The notes beneath the pieces are model-generated. The model was not told the origin of the DNA and did no database searches. It was given only the letters and a program-made list of their open reading frames with translations. Positions 1-8,716 of a stretch of 64,000 nt of DNA are shown here, piece after piece; the first letter of the stretch is position 1, and each line of letters starts with the position of its first letter. The position numbers were made by a program, and so were the translations under genes. This DNA is from Desulfosporosinus acidiphilus SJ4 (GTDB taxonomy: Bacteria; Bacillota; Desulfitobacteriia; Desulfitobacteriales; Desulfitobacteriaceae), in NCBI RefSeq assembly GCF_000255115.2, contig NC_018068.1, positions 868,001-932,000 of the forward strand. Direction: 5' to 3'.

Positions 1-1224
1 ACTACAGGGCAGCACCCAGGTGGGATTATAGTGGTGCCAAAGGGAAGGGAAATCTTTGAGTTTTGCCCGGTGCAGCATCCTGCTGATGACCCAAATTCGG
101 ATATCATAACCACTCATTTTGACTATCATTCTATCGATCAGAACCTCTTAAAGCTGGATATTTTAGGCCATGATGATCCAACAGTCATAAGAATGCTTCA
201 AGATATTACCGGGGTTGACCCTCAAACGATCCCTATGGATGATAAGGATACTATGTCGATATTCTCATCGACAGAGGTTCTGGGGGTAACACCGGAGCAG
301 ATAAATTCTAAAGTTGGAACCTTTGGTATCCCCGAATTTGGTACGAAATTCGTACGAGGAATGCTTTTAGACACAAAGCCCTCGACGTTTACTGATTTAA
401 TCTGTATATCAGGTCTTTCCCATGGTACCGATGTATGGCTGGGAAATGCCAAAGATTTAATTGATGCGGGAACGGTTACCCTAAGCGAAGCAGTATGTAC
501 CAGAGATGAGATCATGATTTATCTTATTAAAAAGGGTTTGCCGCCTAATACGGCTTTTAAGATCATGGAGCTGGTTCGTAAAGGAAAGGCATTAAAGGAC
601 CCTGAAAAATGGGCAGAATATGAGGCTTTGATGAGGGAACACGAAGTGCCGGAATGGTATATTGATTCCTGCAGGAAAATTAAATACATGTTCCCTAAAG
701 CTCATGCTGCGGCTTATGTCATGATGGCCTTCAGAATTGCTTGGTTTAAGGTACACATACCTAAGGCCTATTATGCAGCCTACTTTACCATCAGAGCTAA
801 GGCCTTTGATGCCGAATTTATGATTTTCGGAAAAGAAAAAGTCAAAGCAAAGATGAAAGAAATTGAAATGCTGGGCAAGCAAGCTGCTCCAAAGGATAAA
901 GATATGTATGATGACTTGGAATTGGTTTTGGAAATGTACGAACGGGGTTTTAATTTCCTGCCGATTGATTTATACAAATCCCACGCCACAAGATTTCTCG
1001 TTGAAGAAGAGGGCTTGAGGCCTCCAATCAATAGTATATCCGGCATGGGAACCGTTGCTGCGGAAGGTGTATTTAACGCTGTCCAAGAAAAACCCTTCAA
1101 CTCTGTAGAGGATATCAAGAAGCGTGCTAAGATCGGGAATTCGGCTATAGAGCTGCTCAGAGGATTTGGCTGTTTAAAAGGTCTGCCTGAAAGTGATCAA
1201 TTAAGTCTATTTGATGCAATCTAA
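1..1224 (+). CDS. polC: DNA polymerase III PolC, C-terminal part (5' end outside window)
   Basis: Gram-positive replicative DNA polymerase III alpha subunit (PolC), which elongates DNA in the cytoplasmic replisome. The frame is open from base 1 (it reads [13 protein letters not shown], a PolC palm-region signature), so the true start lies upstream and only about 407 C-terminal residues are visible. Other family features seen are the finger segment around [17 protein letters not shown] and the C-terminal helix-hairpin-helix stretch ([13 protein letters not shown]). The stop is followed directly by a long palindrome shared with the convergent sfsA. Family membership is certain; the N-terminal exonuclease and OB domains cannot be checked here. 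Confidence 0.96.
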   Translation, partial: TTGQHPGGIIVVPKGREIFEFCPVQHPADDPNSDIITTHFDYHSIDQNLLKLDILGHDDPTVIRMLQDITGVDPQTIPMDDKDTMSIFSSTEVLGVTPEQINSKVGTFGIPEFGTKFVRGMLLDTKPSTFTDLICISGLSHGTDVWLGNAKDLIDAGTVTLSEAVCTRDEIMIYLIKKGLPPNTAFKIMELVRKGKALKDPEKWAEYEALMREHEVPEWYIDSCRKIKYMFPKAHAAAYVMMAFRIAWFKVHIPKAYYAAYFTIRAKAFDAEFMIFGKEKVKAKMKEIEMLGKQAAPKDKDMYDDLELVLEMYERGFNFLPIDLYKSHATRFLVEEEGLRPPINSISGMGTVAAEGVFNAVQEKPFNSVEDIKKRAKIGNSAIELLRGFGCLKGLPESDQLSLFDAI

Positions 1225-1230
1225 ATGAAA

Positions 1231-1298
1231 ACGTGAGAAAGGGGGACGGTCCTTTTGACACATCAAAATGTGTCAAAAGGACCGTCCCCCTAACACGT
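1231..1298. repeat. Long GGGGGACGGTCC-type palindrome (copy 1), likely bidirectional terminator
   Basis: Seen directly: an inverted repeat with core 1240-1263 / 1268-1291 (24-bp perfect arms, 4-nt loop), with short outer arms ACGTG/CACGT. The arm sequence AGGGGGACGGTCCTTTTGAC recurs at 25490-25549. It lies between the convergent polC and sfsA stops, so the transcript hairpin can end transcription from both sides. It resembles REP-like palindromes scattered in Firmicute genomes; that classification is inference. Confidence 0.9.
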
Positions 1299-1300
1299 TC

Positions 1301-1987
1301 TTAGAGGCGGACTTCTACCGGATCTCCGATGATTATCTCGTCTTCGAAGACTAGAGAATCATAGGCCAGGACTGTCACTCCATTTGCTATGGCCAAGCGT
1401 AGTGCCTTGGTGAATTCCGGATCTCTAATCTCATGGGGAGTAAAATACTTTACGCCCTTCAACTGAATAAGAAAGAAAATATAACCCGCATAACCTTCTT
1501 TCACTGCGTTCATCATTTCATAAATATGTTTGCAACCTCTCTGAGTGGGAGCATCAGGGAAGAGGGCAACACCTTCATTTTCAAGAGTTACACCTTTTAC
1601 TTCAATAAACCCTCTCTTGTCGTTCGCTTCAAAATACAAATCGAATCTAGAGTTGCCGTAAACAACTTCTCTTGATAGCTTTGTAACATCATGAATGTGC
1701 TCAATTTTCTTTTCTTTGATGGCTTGGTAGACAACCATATTGGGAACCAGCGAATCGATATTGATTAACACATCCTCTTTATAGGCAGCTATGATTGAAT
1801 ATTTAGTTTTTCGCTTTTCATTTTTGGATTCTTGCAATATGACTGTGGTTCCTGTTTGCAGTATTTCCCGGCATCGTCCTGTATTTTTAACATGAACAAT
1901 TTCCTCATGATTATCAACTATTACATGAGCGGTAAATCGATTTGGACGGCTTATAAATTCGGCAGTTTTAATGGATGTATATTTCAC
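1301..1987 (-). CDS. sfsA: DNA/RNA nuclease SfsA (sugar fermentation stimulation protein homolog)
   Basis: SfsA-family protein of 228 residues, the usual length. It has an N-terminal OB-like part (RFTAHVIVDNHEEIVHVKNTGRC, read as two overlapping family blocks) and a C-terminal PD-(D/E)XK-like nuclease part with FDLYFE, FIEVKGVTL and FPDAPTQRG. In the family the E-V-K in FIEVKG and the upstream Asp are metal-binding nuclease residues. Its cellular role is poorly defined: it was first described as a sugar fermentation stimulator and later linked to nuclease activity. The gene is monocistronic and convergent with polC, ending 3 bases from the shared palindrome. Confidence 0.93.
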   Translation of the reverse strand: MKYTSIKTAEFISRPNRFTAHVIVDNHEEIVHVKNTGRCREILQTGTTVILQESKNEKRKTKYSIIAAYKEDVLINIDSLVPNMVVYQAIKEKKIEHIHDVTKLSREVVYGNSRFDLYFEANDKRGFIEVKGVTLENEGVALFPDAPTQRGCKHIYEMMNAVKEGYAGYIFFLIQLKGVKYFTPHEIRDPEFTKALRLAIANGVTVLAYDSLVFEDEIIIGDPVEVRL

Positions 1988-2504
1988 TCTTCGTACTCCT
2001 TTGTAAAAATCCAGTTTATCTTTTGTGGGGCTCCAGCTTTAATTTTAACAAGCATAGTAAATATAGGGAATATCGATACGGGAATAACTTAGTTACAGTA
2101 TTGGCAATGCCTTATTGGCATACGAATTGAAAGAGAATTAAAACAAATTTATTATTAGGAAGTAATTACATAGGGAGGAAATAAAGGAAGGTTGTGGAAT
2201 TAGTATCTTCGGATGGAATTTCTTTTGATATGCCCCCAACCATCGTGGAGTAATAGCCAGATAGGGAATTGAATAATATTCTTACATCCATAAGTACGAA
2301 GATGTAATATTCGGCCAATCCACACTGCAGAGGTATGCGTTATGAGTCGCAGTGTGGCGATAAGCCCGCGCGCTTATCGTCATGGCAGTAGTCTCTTCTC
2401 GCTATCCCGATTGTCTCCGTGGAGAGTATCGCACTTGTTTGGCTTTAGAGACACTCGGCCATCAATGGCCAGCACTGTTTAATGTTTACCAAGGGAGAAA
2501 AAGC
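1988..2504. other. Gap between sfsA and small membrane gene; two strong hairpins
   Basis: No convincing gene. It contains two adjacent inverted repeats: CCACACTGC/GCAGTGTGG (2320-2328 and 2349-2357) and CGATAAGC/GCTTATCG (2358-2365 and 2372-2379). They are followed by a GC-richer stretch (about 2340-2480) open in the frame of the downstream gene but lacking a ribosome site. A 19-codon GTG ORF near 2195-2255 has an AAGGAAGG upstream but is too short to judge. Confidence 0.5.
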
Positions 2505-2996
2505 ATGGAAACCAGAACTAAATACTTTAAGATTCCTCCTGTTCCGCTTGATCAATTTGAAAAGATTCTTGTCGACTTCGGCGGCGAGAATAAGCTTTCT
2601 GACTACAAAGTGTCTGTCAGGAAAGATGTTATATTCTTTTCTGGAAAGAAGTCTTACCTTCCGATACTTTGGGACTTTTCCTTTGAAGGAACATTTTCGT
2701 TTCAGAACTCCTTTGCGCTGATATCGCTGGAATTTTCCAATGTGTTTGATAGGATCATCAACTATTTGTCCACTTTTATTGGGTTCCTATTATTGCTCTA
2801 TTTATATTTGGATAATGGTCCTCTGACGTATAGGATTGTTTCGCAGTTGATGGTGGGATTTTGGCTAATGGTTAGTATCCTGAGTATCATATCATTTTTC
2901 TTGCAGAAAGGGATTCTCAATGATTTATTTCTTAGAGTGCCAGAAAAAACCAAGACTATTAGTGTAAAAGAATTCAATAAGCTTTTGGAAGGCTAA
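2505..2996 (+). CDS. Hypothetical protein with two C-terminal membrane helices
   Basis: Protein of 163 residues with no family I recognise. I chose ATG 2505 because GGGAGAAAAAGC precedes it at good spacing; the frame stays open 41 codons upstream, but that part crosses a hairpin-rich stretch with no ribosome site. The N-terminal half is soluble and mixed charged (METRTKYFKIPPVPLDQFEK). Two hydrophobic segments follow at about residues 85-105 and 112-135 with only a short loop between them, then a charged tail ending EFNKLLEG. This suggests a membrane hairpin with both ends on the same side. Neighbours give no functional clue. Confidence 0.6.
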   Translation: METRTKYFKIPPVPLDQFEKILVDFGGENKLSDYKVSVRKDVIFFSGKKSYLPILWDFSFEGTFSFQNSFALISLEFSNVFDRIINYLSTFIGFLLLLYLYLDNGPLTYRIVSQLMVGFWLMVSILSIISFFLQKGILNDLFLRVPEKTKTISVKEFNKLLEG

Positions 2997-3142
2997 TAAT
3001 CGCCCTGAGAACAATCTCCAAACCACTTGTGATTTGTTGTGCTATGACGAAATTGATTTCCCTTTTCCCAAAAGGGGAGTCTTGCAAGAGATTATAATCC
3101 AGAGCCTTGGGAAAGTATTATTTTTGTTTAGGTGGTGAACAA

Positions 3143-3402
3143 ATGTCAGGTTTCATAGAAGGAATAAAAAAGGCGCCAAAGCTATTAAAGAATCATTCGG
3201 GCCAAGCCAATATGAAGTCGCTAAGATTAAAGTAATATGTCCTCATTGCCAAAACGACGTCTTTGAAGATGGCTCAGCGCAATTGAATACTGCCGGAGCC
3301 ACGTTTCTAAATCTTGATTGGCTTAATAAGTCAGCCACTATACTCATATGTACCAAATGTGGATATATTCAATGGTTTGCAGAGTCTCCGGAGAAGCTAT
3401 AA
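3143..3402 (+). pseudogene. Small zinc-ribbon protein, frameshifted at an A6 tract
   Basis: The 5' frame starts MSGFIEGIKK at ATG 3143 (AGGTGGTGAAC upstream) and then stops at 3235. The next frame carries a typical small zinc ribbon: VICPHCQNDVFEDGSAQ, then ICTKCGYIQWF, ending SPEKL at 3402. Adding one A to the A6 run at 3166-3171 joins both into one 86-residue protein (MSGFIEGIKKGAKAIKES...). The two CxxC pairs fit a single zinc site, as in small DNA/RNA-associated ribbon proteins. The break may be a real mutation, a slippage site or a sequencing error. Function unknown. Confidence 0.72.
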
Positions 3403-3471
3403 GTAAGCATAAGTTCAGTAATACATTAATAGTTAAGGGTTCCCGAGGGAATTTGCAGCGTCATTTATATT

Positions 3472-3483
3472 GACCGAACGGTC
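3472..3483. promoter_or_regulatory. Candidate TetR operator (GACCG-AA-CGGTC)
   Basis: Palindrome GACCGAACGGTC, 50 bases upstream of the tetR start. GACCG/CGGTC half-sites are typical of TetR-family operators (for example sites containing GACCGxxCGGTC), so autoregulation of the tetR-adaptor-RND unit is a reasonable inference. No further copy precedes the adaptor gene. Confidence 0.55.
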
Positions 3484-3533
3484 GGGCATTACAGATTTAT
3501 GATTGATTCCCGGAGTATAGGTTGGAGGATAAT

Positions 3534-4142
3534 ATGGCAAGACAAAAAGATAAAGAGGAAACAATTTTAGGTGCGGCTTTTGAGGTGTTTCGGGAGAATG
3601 GTTTTACGAATGCCAGCATGAAAGATATCGCTGCAAAGGCCGGACTTGGGAAAGGGACCCTCTATGAATACTTTCAGAACAAGGAAGATTTGTTCATTCA
3701 TGTAGTCAAAGAAAATGCGAGTTATTTCTTTGCCGAAGTTATTCGCAGAATGAGCGGGAAAATTACGTTGAGAGCTAAAATAAACGAGATCGTAAAAATA
3801 ACCCAGGAAACCAGCGAAGCGGTTGACTTTTTCTTTAAGTTTGTAATGTTCGGTGATTTCTTTGAATTGACTTTCGAAACAAAGCAAATGTTTCAAGAAA
3901 TAATGATGAGTTATAGAGAGAAATATGTTGATATCTTAAGGGATCTTTTTGAAAAGGGGGCTAGAGATGGAGTTCTCAGGAAAATTGATGTTGAATTTGC
4001 GGCAAATTTCACAACTGATATGATAGCGGCCTTTTGCTGCCATAAAGGTCATGCGTTGGACGCTTACAGTATTCGGCAAGAAAAAGATTCGGATAGGGAG
4101 AAGATTATTGACTTTATACTTCATGGAATTGGGGATAAATGA
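3534..4142 (+). CDS. TetR/AcrR family regulator of the RND efflux unit
   Basis: Transcriptional repressor of 202 residues. The N-terminal TetR helix-turn-helix (about residues 6-52) shows the typical order: [14 protein letters not shown], then [19 protein letters not shown] and NKEDLF. The C-terminal half is a ligand-binding helical domain of AcrR type. I chose ATG 3534 because GGAGG lies 5 bases upstream; an in-frame TTG at 3522 has no ribosome site. It is followed after about 60 bases by an RND adaptor and RND pump, so it most likely controls that unit through the GACCG palindrome just upstream. The inducer is unknown. Confidence 0.9.
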   Translation: MARQKDKEETILGAAFEVFRENGFTNASMKDIAAKAGLGKGTLYEYFQNKEDLFIHVVKENASYFFAEVIRRMSGKITLRAKINEIVKITQETSEAVDFFFKFVMFGDFFELTFETKQMFQEIMMSYREKYVDILRDLFEKGARDGVLRKIDVEFAANFTTDMIAAFCCHKGHALDAYSIRQEKDSDREKIIDFILHGIGDK

Positions 4143-4215
4143 AGAATGGAATCTGATTTTTTTCAAGGTAAGAAACTTATTTTCAAGAGAAAGGTGAAAT
4201 TATGAGTAAAAAAGA

Positions 4216-5361
4216 ATGGTTTTAGTTGCACTCATCGTCGTTGCCTTTGCTGTTGGGGTTGTCCTGTTTCGTTACAAAGAACTGCAGTTAAACTTTGCTG
4301 CCAAGGCGACCCAAGGCGGGACAAACGTGGTAAGTAACAAGTTGAGCGTAGGAGTCATTAAGCCAACGGAGCTGAGCCAAAATCAAGGGACAGCTTATAA
4401 AGCCACATTACAAGCCAAGCAGGAGGGAATTATCAGTTCCAAAAACAGCGGAAAGGTTATCAATATTATATTTGATGATGGTAAGCAAGTTGCACAAGGT
4501 GAGGAGCTGGTTGTTTTAGATGATCAGGACATTCAAAACCAATTAAAATCGGCGGAAAGTCAATTGGAGGTTTCCAAAGCGTCTTTACAAAAAACGGGGG
4601 CAAATCTCGAAAATGTTCAACGTACATATAACCGGACTAAAGAATTGGTTGAACAAGGTGCCGCCGCCCAGGCTGATCTGGAAAATGCGGAGACCTCTTT
4701 GAAAAGTACTCAGGCTGATGTTGCTGCAAATCAGGCGAATATACAAACAGCTCAGACCAATATTGACAACCTCCAAACTACCTTGGACAATACGATCATC
4801 CGAGCCCCAATCACCGGTGTTATTGATGGAAAAAATGTAAGTCTCGGACAGTTTCTCAATCAAGGAAGTGTTTTGGGTAAAGTATTAGATATTTCGGCAA
4901 TTGACGCAGTTGTTGAGATTGACCAAGCGCTGATACAAAACATTAAAATTGGTCAAAAGGCCCAAGTGATCCTTAATGAAGATGAAAGTCAAAGTTACGA
5001 AGGGGTTGTAAAGAGTATTGACCCGTCTGCCGATTCATCCTCAAGGGCATTTAAAGTAAAAGTCGAATTGGCTAATAAGGACCAGTCCTTAAAGCCGGGG
5101 GTATCTGCTAAAGTGAGATTTATAGATAATACTAAAGCCCCTAGTTTTGTTATCCCCGTTTCCTTGATTAATGGTCAGGATGGCAACTATTACGTATTTA
5201 TTAATGAAAATGGAATCGCCCGCAAACGCACTGTGACGATAGGGAACTTATTCAGCAATCAGGCTGAGATTAAAACAGGACTTCAAGGCAATGAAGCAAT
5301 TATCTCAACAAACCTGAACGTGCTTCAGGATGGTGATTCAGTTACGGTGGCTTCGAAATAG
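4216..5361 (+). CDS. RND efflux periplasmic-adaptor subunit (HlyD/AcrA family); start region disturbed
   Basis: Membrane fusion protein of about 381 residues linked to the RND pump that follows 12 bases later. It has an N-terminal membrane anchor (LVALIVVAFAVGVVLF), a biotinyl-lipoyl-like half (VINIIFDDGKQVAQGEELVVLD), a long coiled-coil hairpin (about residues 95-175, many Q/N/A), the second lipoyl half (IIRAPITGVIDGKNVSLGQF) and beta-barrel/membrane-proximal domains. The good ribosome site (GAAAGGTGAAATT) belongs to ATG 4203, but that frame stops after MSKKEWF. Adding one A to the A6 run at 4208-4213 would give MSKKRMVLVALIVV in frame. As written, only ATG 4216, which has no Shine-Dalgarno, yields the full protein. 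Confidence 0.88.
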   Translation: MVLVALIVVAFAVGVVLFRYKELQLNFAAKATQGGTNVVSNKLSVGVIKPTELSQNQGTAYKATLQAKQEGIISSKNSGKVINIIFDDGKQVAQGEELVVLDDQDIQNQLKSAESQLEVSKASLQKTGANLENVQRTYNRTKELVEQGAAAQADLENAETSLKSTQADVAANQANIQTAQTNIDNLQTTLDNTIIRAPITGVIDGKNVSLGQFLNQGSVLGKVLDISAIDAVVEIDQALIQNIKIGQKAQVILNEDESQSYEGVVKSIDPSADSSSRAFKVKVELANKDQSLKPGVSAKVRFIDNTKAPSFVIPVSLINGQDGNYYVFINENGIARKRTVTIGNLFSNQAEIKTGLQGNEAIISTNLNVLQDGDSVTVASK

Positions 5362-5373
5362 GGGGGCTAAGGA

Positions 5374-8300
5374 ATGTTATTGACAAATGTTAGTGTTAAA
5401 CGACCGGTCGTAATTACCGTTATAATCATGACCTTCATTCTGGTAGGTTTTATCTGTTTTAAAAGTTTAAGCATTAACGACATGCCTGAAGCGGATTTTC
5501 CTTATGTAACAGTTTCCATAACGGAGAATGGAGTTGCCCCAGACCAAATTGAAACAAATATCGCTAAGAAGGTAGAGGAAGCTATTGGGCAAATATCCGG
5601 TGTAAAGCATGTTTATACGAATATCAGTGAAGGATCTTGCAATATTATTACTGAGTTTGTCTTGGAAAAATCGCCGGACGTGGCTGCCCAGGAAGTTCGG
5701 GACAAGGTCTCTTCGGTGAGAAAAAGTCTTCCCAACGATATTGATGAGCCGGTCATTGCCAAATATGACTTTTCCGCTCAGCCAATTTTATCGTTGGCTG
5801 TCAGCGGTTCAATGGATAACCGGGCCATTTCCAAAATTGTTGATGATGTGATTACTAAGAGCTTATATACTGTAAACGGCGTCGGATCGGTTAATGTTTA
5901 TGGTGAAGAGGAGAGGGAAATCAAAATCAAGCTGGATCTGGATAAGTTAGCAGCTTATGGACTGACTCCGGCCGAGATGGTAGGTAACATCCTGAGCGGG
6001 AACATGGAAGAACCGGGCGGGAAGGTTAAGCAAGGGCAAAATGAGATTTCACTGCGAACCGACAATAAAGTTAAATCACTGAATGATTTTTACAATATAA
6101 CGGTAGCTAACCGTTCAGACCGGGAAATAAAAGTTCGCGACGTTGCGACAGTGTCGGACGGGATACAAGATATGAAAAGTATTTCCTATTATGATGGGAA
6201 AGAGGCTATCGGGATCGATGTCGTCAAACAATCAGGGGCAAATACAGTTCAAGTTGCCGACAATGTGAAACAACGATTGGAGCTTATTAAGGGACTTCTT
6301 CCCAAAGGATTACACATTGACGTAGTTGTGGATAATTCTGTTTCTATCCGTGATTCGGTTAACGAGGTCGTTAAAACGATCCTTGAAGGTTGTATACTGG
6401 CCGTCATTATTGTATTCCTGTTTCTAAACGAATGGGAAAGCACGTTAATCAGCGGGATTTCTCTTCCGACCTCAATTATTACAACGTTTATCGCTATGAA
6501 GGCTATGAATTTTTCACTTAATACCATGTCTCTGATGGCTCTCTCGCTGGCTGTAGGTTTATTAATTGATGATGCTATCGTGGTTATTGAAAATATAGTC
6601 CGGCATTTACATATGGGTAAACCTCCAATAAAGGCGGCCCTGGAAGGGACCTCGGAAATTGGCTTAGCAGTCTTAGCGACAACGTTCGCTGTGGTGGCGG
6701 TTTTTGTACCTATTGCCTTAGTTACGGGGATCATCGGGAAGTATTTTATAGAATTTGGTCTCACTGTCGCTTTTAGTATGCTTGTTTCTCTTTTTATATC
6801 GTTAACCCTGGTACCGATGATGGCCTCTCTTTTATTAAAGGCAGAGAAAAAAGTCAAAAGGACCTTTGTTGGGAGCTTTTTAGATTGGTTTAATGATAAA
6901 TTTAATTTATTAGGTTTGACTTATGCCGGATTTTTGAAGGTAGTATTAAGCCATCGCTTTATTACCTTAGTTATTACTATTGGGCTTTTCGTGACCAGTA
7001 TGCGGATGATTCCTATGTTGGGCTTTAGCTTTATACCCGCCTCCGATAATGGCTCCATTAACATCAGCGCCACGACAGATTCAGGGTTGACCCTTGAGGC
7101 AAGAGGAGAAAAGGCTAAGGAAATTGAAAAGAGCCTTAAGAAATATCCTGAAATCACACATCTTTATACCACCGTAAGTTCCGATGATATTTCCACTTAT
7201 GTGAAACTTACGGATAAACAGGAAAGAAAAAAGACTTCCAAAGAGCTTGCTTCCGAAATCAGGAATGATTTAAGTAAAATTCCCGGACTCGATTTATCAG
7301 TACAAGCAGGTTCATTTGGCCCCAGTGAAAGCAAGGATGTCTCCTTTGTTATTATGGGCAACGATCAGCAGACATTGGAGGATTTTGCCTTGAAAGCCAA
7401 AAAGGAGCTGAGTGAGGATCCTCATGCCAAAGATGTAGGCCTCGATATAAAAAATGGTGCAACGGAAGCTAAATTAGAGGTTGACAGAGACAAAGCTTCT
7501 GATCTTGGAGTCGATGTTTCCCTTGCAGCCAATACGATAAGGGCACTTTTTGACGGCATCGATGCTGGAAAATTTGATTATGCCGGAGATCGCTTTAATG
7601 TAAGGGTATCTTTAAAAGATGACCAGCGTAAGTCGTTGGATGATCTTAATGCCATTTATGTTAATGGGTCAAACAATCAACTGGTTCCTATTTCAAGTAT
7701 CACCCATAAAGTTCTTGCCACCTCTCTTTCCACCATCCACAGATACGATAGAATGAGGCAAATCGAGCTTTCTGCCAATGTAGAGGGAATGGCCTCGGGA
7801 GATTTTTTAAACGAGTATACAAAAAAGTTTCAGAATGATCCGGATATTCCTAAGGGGGTTTTTATCAAGGTCGGAGGCATGAATGAAGTCATGTCCGAGG
7901 GCTTCAGTAGTCTAGTGATGGCGCTTTTGATGGGGATACTTTTCATGTACCTGGTTATGACCATGCAGTTCGAAAGCTTTTTAGATCCTATTGCGATCAT
8001 GTTTTCTCTGCCTATGGCCCTCATTGGTGCTGTTCTGGGTCTTTATGCCGCCGGAAGCGAGCTAAGTATCATGTCCCTCATTGGAGTTATTCTTCTCATG
8101 GGATTAGTGGCTAAAAACGGTATTCTTCTTGTTGACTTTACTAAACAGAGAAGAAAGGAAGGTCTAGGGATTAAGGAGGCCCTGCAGGAAGCAGGCCGCA
8201 CCCGGTTAAGGCCTATTCTTATGACCACCCTTGCTATGATCTTTGGTATGATTCCTGTTGCTTTGGCAACCGGATCCGGGGCAGAAATGCGTGCGCCAAT

Positions 8301-8445
8301 GGGGCATGCAGTTATCGGTGGGTTAATTACCTCAACCCTCTTAACTCTCTTTATTGTCCCCGTGGTTTATTCCTTGTTAGATGATTTGAAGCAGAAGTTT
8401 CACCGGAAAACTAAAACCGAGGTATCTCCAGATCATACTACTTAG
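5374..8445 (+). CDS. RND multidrug efflux transporter, HAE1 (AcrB-like) family
   Basis: Inner-membrane proton-driven exporter of 1023 residues, normal AcrB-family length. It has the two-fold RND layout: TM1 near residues 13-30 (VVITVIIMTFILVGFI), a large porter loop, TM2-6 (about 330-490), a second loop, then TM8-12 (about 850-1005). The TM4 proton-relay motif LLIDDAIVVIENI carries the Asp pair; TM10 has GLVAKNGILLVDF with the relay Lys region; the motif RLRPILMTTLAMIFGMIPVA follows. It starts with ATG after GGGGGGCTAAGGA. No TolC-like gene is nearby, as expected in a single-membrane cell. The substrate is unknown; the tetR neighbour suggests inducible drug or bile-type export. Confidence 0.95.
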   Translation: MLLTNVSVKRPVVITVIIMTFILVGFICFKSLSINDMPEADFPYVTVSITENGVAPDQIETNIAKKVEEAIGQISGVKHVYTNISEGSCNIITEFVLEKSPDVAAQEVRDKVSSVRKSLPNDIDEPVIAKYDFSAQPILSLAVSGSMDNRAISKIVDDVITKSLYTVNGVGSVNVYGEEEREIKIKLDLDKLAAYGLTPAEMVGNILSGNMEEPGGKVKQGQNEISLRTDNKVKSLNDFYNITVANRSDREIKVRDVATVSDGIQDMKSISYYDGKEAIGIDVVKQSGANTVQVADNVKQRLELIKGLLPKGLHIDVVVDNSVSIRDSVNEVVKTILEGCILAVIIVFLFLNEWESTLISGISLPTSIITTFIAMKAMNFSLNTMSLMALSLAVGLLIDDAIVVIENIVRHLHMGKPPIKAALEGTSEIGLAVLATTFAVVAVFVPIALVTGIIGKYFIEFGLTVAFSMLVSLFISLTLVPMMASLLLKAEKKVKRTFVGSFLDWFNDKFNLLGLTYAGFLKVVLSHRFITLVITIGLFVTSMRMIPMLGFSFIPASDNGSINISATTDSGLTLEARGEKAKEIEKSLKKYPEITHLYTTVSSDDISTYVKLTDKQERKKTSKELASEIRNDLSKIPGLDLSVQAGSFGPSESKDVSFVIMGNDQQTLEDFALKAKKELSEDPHAKDVGLDIKNGATEAKLEVDRDKASDLGVDVSLAANTIRALFDGIDAGKFDYAGDRFNVRVSLKDDQRKSLDDLNAIYVNGSNNQLVPISSITHKVLATSLSTIHRYDRMRQIELSANVEGMASGDFLNEYTKKFQNDPDIPKGVFIKVGGMNEVMSEGFSSLVMALLMGILFMYLVMTMQFESFLDPIAIMFSLPMALIGAVLGLYAAGSELSIMSLIGVILLMGLVAKNGILLVDFTKQRRKEGLGIKEALQEAGRTRLRPILMTTLAMIFGMIPVALATGSGAEMRAPMGHAVIGGLITSTLLTLFIVPVVYSLLDDLKQKFHRKTKTEVSPDHTT

Positions 8446-8482
8446 AGTGAATCTTCTATAAATGCAAAAATAATTATTTACT

Positions 8483-8525
8483 AAAAAAACCCTTTCGAAG
8501 ACGAAGATCTTTGAAAGGGTTTTTC
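8483..8525 (+). terminator. Intrinsic terminator after the RND operon
   Basis: Stem AAAACCCTTTC / GAAAGGGTTTT with a 14-base loop, followed by T residues, about 40 bases after the RND stop. Confidence 0.85.
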
Positions 8526-8716
8526 AGTGTTTATAGGTTCAGTAGTAATTTAGGTAGTGAACTCTAAGTAGATTGGCTTTCAGGTCTATAATTAGTCTGT
8601 TGATCATAAGTAAACCTTAATGGGCTAAAGCTACTTCGTGCACCATTTGTAACTTTACTAAAATGACGTTAAAATATTTTAGTATGCTAAATTTCGATAT
8701 CTGAAAGGAATTAACG

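Noticed and set aside
5400-5411. CGACCGGTCG palindrome at the start of the RND gene as a second TetR site
   Set aside because: It lies inside coding sequence, is only 10 bp, and lacks the AA spacer of the site at 3472.
8043-8228. Several minus-strand ORFs inside the RND pump gene
   Set aside because: Shadows of a well-supported coding gene.
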